A DNA stretch of 64,000 bases from Cichorium intybus. Its lineage: Eukaryota; Streptophyta; Magnoliopsida; Asterales; Asteraceae. Where the stretch lies: contig CM042012.1 in assembly GCA_023525715.1 (NCBI GenBank), positions 54,333,839 through 54,397,838 on the forward strand, in the 5' to 3' direction. The translations under genes and the position numbers were made by a program. Below, piece after piece: positions 59,405 to 64,000 of the stretch (positions are counted from its first letter, which is position 1; the number at the start of each line of letters is the position of its first letter). The notes beneath the pieces were generated by a model that was given only the letters and a program-made list of their open reading frames with translations, did not search any database and had not been told where the DNA came from.

Positions 59405-62242
59405 ATGAGTTCATCCCAGAAAAAATATTTTGTTCTGGTGTGCACCGGTGGGCATTGGTCGACAGTTGATGGGCAACCTAAATACGTTAGCCCAAACCAT
59501 AAGAATTACGGTGTGAAATTTAGTTCACATATAAATTATCATGATTTTTCTTTATTGGTAAAATCAAAGGCGGGTTTCGATGCTCAATCGAGTGCTAGAT
59601 TATCAATTCAACATCCAGAATATAACTATGTTATGGAGATAGTTGATGACAATGATATCATGCATTTGATAGAAGTTATCGAAGCTGTGAACACCATCGT
59701 TCGTATTTACGTCGTTGCAGATGACGAGATTCGAAGTAACGACCTGTGCAAAACATCACAGGAAAAGAAGTCCAGCGGAATTGGGAGCAACAACGCTCCA
59801 TGTAATATTATGACCACCGACACTGTTCCAGAAACCGTCTTCCAAGAACCAATCCACTATGTGGAACCTGAAAATTTCAAGTACGCAGGAGAGGACGACA
59901 TTGGTACGTGTGCGGATGATTTTGGCGCCAAAAATATGATGAGTAATGCAGACACGAATGACCAAAAAGACTACGAAAAAGTTTGTGTGCTTCTAAATGA
60001 TGGTAATCTAGCACCAAATGGGGATCCCGTGGATGGTGATTTACGTTTATCCGACTTGGAAGGAAGTGATCGTGACGAAGGAGTGACGGCTGATCAAAAC
60101 GACCACGAAGGAGGGTCGGAGGATGCTCGACACAATCGGTTAAAAAGCACATTGTTGTACGGTATGCCACAGCCGCCGCCATGTCCTGTACCATCAAAAA
60201 TAAAAACCGCATCTTACAGCCACCACCCATCACAAAAGATTAGAGTTTTCCAAGCCTATAAAGACAAAGACGCTATGAAACTTGCACTTGGTGTTAAAAG
60301 TATGACTGAAGGCTTTCAATACAAAGTTAGAAGATCAACAAAAACAAGGTATGAGGCTATTTGTTGTCAAGATAACTGTAGTTGGTGTTTTACAGCCACA
60401 TCAGAAAAAGGCGGTGACGGCTCATTCCAATGCACTAAGATTGTTGATGAACACACGTGCTCGTCTTCACAACTCAACCCAAACCATCGCCAAGCAAACA
60501 AGAAAGTATTGGGTCATCTTTTGTCTGAGGTAATGGCTGCCAACCAAAGTAGGGTATATCGTGGCAACGACATAATTCGTGATATCAATTCAAAGTACAG
60601 AATTGATATTAGTTACAAACAAGCATGGAGGGCGAAACAACATGCATTGTATCTGTTAAGGGGTGATCCAGCGGAATCGTTCACAAGACTCCCTGTGTAT
60701 TGCTACAACTTGCAAAAGCATAATCCCGGAACTGTAACTTCAATCAGAAAAGATGGTGACGATCGATTTCAATTTATATATATTTCATTAGGCTGCGCTG
60801 TAAGTATTGTTGTAAGTAATAAATTTCACTACCACTATACGAATGTAACCATATCAATAACACAACAAGCTTTTTTGTAGTTAACTGCTTTCCGCAATTG
60901 GTGTAGACCTACATTGGTGGTAGACGCTGCCCACCTCAAGGGCGACTTCAAGGGCACTATGTTATTGGCAGTTGCAATGGATGGTAATAATCAAATATTA
61001 CCGGTAGCATATGCAATATGCAAGAGCGAGTGCACGGAAACATGGTCTTGGTTCATGGAGAAACTGCACGATTGCGTTGGCGACATGGGATCTCTTAGTT
61101 TCATATCTGATAGGCATGCGGCAATAGCCGCAGCCATTGAAAACATTTTTCCGACCTCACATCATGGAATTTGTGGTCATCATTTATATTCTAATGTAGT
61201 GACCAAGTTTGGATCCAAGAAAACCATCAAGTCATTCTTTTGGGGGGCGTGTAAAGCATATACAATCGAAGAATTTAATGATTGGATGCAAAGGATTAAC
61301 AATTATAATCCTGAATTGTATGCGTACTTGGACAGGGCATGTCCAGAAAAATGGGCTCGGTCTAGATTTGAAGGCATGCGGTATAATATGATGACATCTA
61401 ACAGCGCGGAGTCCATAAACGCACTATCCCGCTACGCCAGAAAGATGCCAGTCTTGATGCTCATTGACTTTTTTCGAACAACAATGCAGCAATGGTATTT
61501 TGAACGCCGCAATCGTGCAAGTAAGACTTACATCCTTCATGATACACTAATAACGTTGTCGTATTTACTTTGTATTGTAAATTTTGACCCGGTAACTTGA
61601 AATATTTATTTAGATGATATAAAAACAACACTTACTCCATGGGCGGAAGCAAAGATTCGTAAAAGAATGACTAAAAGCAGCAACTGGCTAGTCCATCCAA
61701 TTTCAAGTACAAGATTCCAGGTTGTAGACTTCCTTAGGGATGCGATTGTCGATTTTGCAGAGGCAACGTGTTCATGTCGAAAGTGGCAACTATCTGGCAT
61801 ACCTTGTGGCCATCTAATAAGAGTTTTAAATAGCTTAAACCATGGAGATTGCACTGGATGGGTGCACAATGCATATCTGGTTGTGTTTTATAGAAAGACT
61901 TACGAGTCCATTATCAACCCTCTACCCACCCCTTGTGATTGGGAGATACCGGACGATTTGATTTTTGTATTACCCCCAGTCATGGACAGACGTCTACCTG
62001 GAAGACCGAGAAATATGGATCGTATTCCGTCACAAGGTGAGGGTCCAATAATAAAAGAATGTTCTCGTTGCCATCAAAGGGGTCACACAAGAACTACATG
62101 TCCTGCGTTAGTTCCAACCCGTAAACCAGAAGGATCAGGCAAACGTCGTGGTTCAGACAATAAAGGGAAAACGAGCATAAGAGGTGACTCTAGTAGCATG
62201 TCACAGAGTGAAGCTGTTTATCCTACCGTGGATTTGAGCTAA
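59405..62242 (+). CDS. MULE transposase, apparently intact (887 aa, three exons)
   Basis: Exons 59405-60799, 60881-61520 and 61614-62242 join to 2664 bases (887 codons plus stop) at GT-AG borders. Residues 1-115 are a PB1-like N-terminal part. 116-270 is an acidic linker. 280-420 is the MuDR-type DNA-binding region with Cys/His ligands (CCQDNCSWC...EHTC). The MULE catalytic core has Asp480 (VVDAAH), Asp542 (ISDRHAA) and Glu642 (NSAESIN), with Cys563/His565 between. The SWIM finger is Cys731, Cys733, Cys743, His745. A CCHC knuckle is at 828-841 (CSRCHQRGHTRTTC). It would cut and paste the element in the nucleus. The start is chosen by the TATA box 72 bp upstream. Nothing seen is damaged, so recent activity is possible. 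Confidence 0.93.
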
Positions 62243-62554
62243 ATGGGGGTTTAATTGTTTTTACAATTACGTTATTTTTAGGTTGTAATACCAGTTTCAT
62301 GGGATCAGCTTTGATTTCTATTATATTGAATGCTCACTTTTACTTCCTTTGACGTTATTATTATAAGTATATAATTTTTAATAGTCAACTGTCACATGAC
62401 TGCATAAATTACTGGCGATATTAAAAAGTTTAAACGACAACTGAACCTTTGATGCAACACGCGAAGCTATGTACAGTATTGAGTTATCAGTGATAATGAC
62501 ACTCATATCAGTAATACTTGAAACGACAACTCATCATGACATACAACGTACTCT
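62243..62554. other. Intergenic stretch after the MULE transposase
   Basis: AT-rich, likely the transposase 3' untranslated region. No repeat or gene was seen before the single 167-bp type unit. Confidence 0.6.
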
Positions 62555-62745
62555 ATAGTGTCCTGTCTTGTCTTGTCAATGACATTTACAGGAAAACGCA
62601 GCCCATTTACAGGAAAACGCAGCCCATCTAGAGGAAAACACAGCCCATGGGAGCCCGTATAATGTCCATGCAGTGAAATGTCATGTCCATAGGGTACTCT
62701 ATGTTGTCCTGTAATAGGGAGCAGTGTATTGTCTTGTCAACATGA
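62555..62745. repeat. Single diverged copy of the 167-bp unit
   Basis: Words of the 167-bp unit recur in order (GTCTTGTCAATGACATTTAC, three GGAAAACGCAGCCCAT-type blocks, GGGAGCCCGTATAATGTCCA, GTCCATAGGGTAC) with about ten percent changes. It stands as a single copy just upstream of the gene at 62817, the same position the array holds relative to other genes. Confidence 0.9.
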
Positions 62746-62763
62746 GTTTCTCCTACTATCCTT

Positions 62764-62771
62764 TATATAAA
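62764..62771 (+). promoter_or_regulatory. TATA box of the 143-aa protein gene
   Basis: TATATAAA, 53 bp before the ATG at 62817. Confidence 0.65.
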
Positions 62772-62816
62772 GAAACTTCAAACCGATTTGATTCATTCAG
62801 TTACTCATATTACTCA

Positions 62817-63345
62817 ATGGCTCACCAAAGGGGTTCCTCAAGCAGAGTTGTAAGCTATCATAATTATTTTCATTTTGATTATTACTTTACATTTTCTAAC
62901 ATGTGAAATTGGTTTTCACTTAACTGCTTTTCTATTTTGATATCAGGATACAACCACTGATAATGTCTTACATAATGAGTTGACAGATCTCGACGAACGT
63001 ATAAATAGATTGGTTGACACTCACGTGTTATTGATGACCAGGGCTTTTCGCCATGTCCAAGATCAATTGGAGGAATTTGATTTCCAAATAACACGTATGA
63101 TACCAGATGAGCGTATAAAGGTAGCGCATTATAATTTGCAAATGCTTGTGATCCAAATGCCTGTAGATATTCAACGTTTTATCTCAACAATGTCTACAAT
63201 AAATCAATTATCTGGGCAGCAATCTACTTTACAAGAAAGAAGTGAAACTCTCCGTAATGCAGTTTGTCTCATTGAACAGTACACCAGTCTGTTTGAATGT
63301 CACAAAGACACTGCCCGCTTGCACCTATCTCAAATTCTTCCCTAA
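62817..63345 (+). CDS. Helical small protein of the MULE (143 aa, two exons)
   Basis: Exon 1 is 62817-62849 (MAHQRGSSSRV) and exon 2 is 62947-63345, joined at a phase-0 GT-AG intron. After a short Ser/Arg head the protein is helical throughout (LDERINRLVDTHVLLMTRAF, QEDQ-type heptads, then a C-terminal ECHKDTARLHLSQIL). No Trp signature or YPxxFP tail is present, so it is not one of the three coiled-coil paralogues. I do not recognise the family. It sits between the transposase and the Ulp1-like gene, with its own TATA box and a copy of the 167-bp unit upstream. It may be an accessory protein of the element. Confidence 0.7.
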
Positions 63346-63585
63346 GTCCTATGTTTATGTTTAAGGTATGGTCAGCTTTTATATGTATTTTTAGTTTTTA
63401 TGAACGTTAGCAAATGACGGATATCAGCTACTTTCCATGACGTTGTAATGTTTTTTTTGTGTGTAATGAAGTATTCTATCTAAAACGTTGTGTAGATGCA
63501 AGTTTTTAGAATCTTATAACGACATAAATACTCAAAATCATAACATTGAAATAAATCCTCTACAAATTATTTTCACATACTCCGT

Positions 63586-64000
63586 CTAATAATAACTTGA
63601 ACGGGAAGCCCAATAAATACGACCCATACGTTCACGAAACCTCCTAGCTGCGTAATCTGTGGGAGTATAATCTTCGTCCCCCTGTACAGGAACCCGAACC
63701 CCAGATATAGCATACTCTAACAATAAACAAGACCAAACAGCACAATCTCCTAATGGCCCGGACTGTTGAGGCACCCATGTTTCCATGATGAACTCCAAAT
63801 CAACGTCTATTCGAGGGATGCCTCGATTCTGCCAAAAGTTGATTGAATCCAAAAGGGCAACAACTTGCTTTTTGAAAGTCTGGATGTGCCCTTGTTGTAC
63901 CAGTCGATCGTAGAAATGACCTTCTAGGAAGCTATCGTAAATGTGGATTTTCATGGTGTCCAATCGTAATTCTCCTAACATCCAATGTGCCTCTTTAACG
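63586..64000 (-). CDS. Ulp1-type (C48) cysteine protease, C-terminal part
   Basis: The minus frame is open to the window edge, so the start lies outside. Visible in order: His-Trp (AHW, about 63982), the Asp of IYDSF (~63940), Gln in VPQQ (~63770) and Cys in GDCAVW (~63750), the His-Asp-Gln-Cys set of Ulp1/SENP proteases. The tail ends RMGRIYWASRSSYY. Ulp1-like domains are known passengers of plant Kaonashi-type MULEs. True SUMO proteases also exist, but the MULE setting and the divergent DCAVW (usual DCGV) favour the element-borne type. Substrate is unknown. Confidence 0.85.
   Translation of the reverse strand, partial: VKEAHWMLGELRLDTMKIHIYDSFLEGHFYDRLVQQGHIQTFKKQVVALLDSINFWQNRGIPRIDVDLEFIMETWVPQQSGPLGDCAVWSCLLLEYAISGVRVPVQGDEDYTPTDYAARRFRERMGRIYWASRSSYY

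Larger units (their letters stand above)
52232..64000. mobile_element. Large Mutator-like element (MULE), left end inside window, right end beyond
   Basis: The left end at about 52232-52260 (GAGAAAATGACTAAAATAGCC) is a typical plant MULE terminus. Inside are an intact MULE transposase, a second transposase-derived gene, an Ulp1-type protease, a GRF zinc-finger protein and four small helical proteins, together with tandem arrays that share CTGCGTTTTC. The same motif near the left end (52330-52545) ties the outer part to the inner genes. Ulp1-carrying MULEs are known (Kaonashi type). Whether this is one element or two nested ones cannot be settled without the right terminus. Confidence 0.65.

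Noticed and set aside
61209..61391. Small plus-strand frame within the MULE transposase
   Set aside because: It is out of frame with exon 2 of the transposase and overlaps its catalytic core.

Overview
The window is plant nuclear DNA from a eudicot. It is AT-rich, has spliced genes with GT/AG introns, and is packed with plant-type mobile elements. Asteraceae is a guess from the style of the LINE and LTR elements, not something the sequence proves. I found no intact single-copy host gene. Nearly everything is nested transposable-element (TE) DNA, or host gene fragments carried inside TEs, with long (TA)n microsatellites at most TE junctions.

Layout: 1-3100 is the end of an Athila-like Ty3 retrotransposon (minus). 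3101-4108 is a 3-copy tandem repeat, and 4088-5388 is a hAT-like element with a perfect 8-bp target duplication. 5397-8520 is unassigned. 8521-9540 is an Athila ORF1 relic. 10162-17830 is a full-length Copia element with matching 772-bp LTRs and a broken polyprotein. 18121-24357 holds two Helitrons and a duplicated Helitron tail; one carries an MRG-family chromatin gene fragment, the other a receptor-like cytoplasmic kinase fragment. 24755-27543 is a LINE-type unit with ORF1 only. 27726-33362 holds two related TIR elements inserted in TA repeats. 33594-35779 is a tandem duplication involving a LINE tail and an Athila LTR. 35607-40972 is a second, non-autonomous Athila-like element (minus). 41104-43977 holds Copia LTR pieces and a third TIR element. 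A 23-N gap lies at 43978-44000. 44412-51244 is a complete-ended CACTA element with a 3-bp target duplication, alternating inverted repeats, two tRNA-like Pol III units and a VPS41 gene fragment.

The most interesting part is 52232 to the right edge, which looks like one large Mutator-like element (MULE) or a nest of them. It has an intact 887-aa MULE transposase gene (three exons, DDE triad, SWIM and CCHC fingers). It also has a second MULE transposase-derived gene, 397 aa, whose reading frame and intron phases are kept while its catalytic acidic residues are replaced. Around these are a GRF zinc-finger/membrane protein, an Ulp1-type cysteine protease (partial), a 143-aa helical protein, and three paralogous small coiled-coil proteins sharing one ungapped signature. 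Every gene whose upstream side is visible has a TATA box 39-76 bp before its start. Tandem repeat arrays sit exactly in the two divergent promoters (54418-55940 and 58745-59312). These arrays and the left end of the element share the core CTGCGTTTTC, on one strand or the other. This suggests a self-contained system of element-encoded small proteins plus element-specific cis repeats, comparable in layout to the VANDAL/VANC anti-silencing system. The comparison is inference only.
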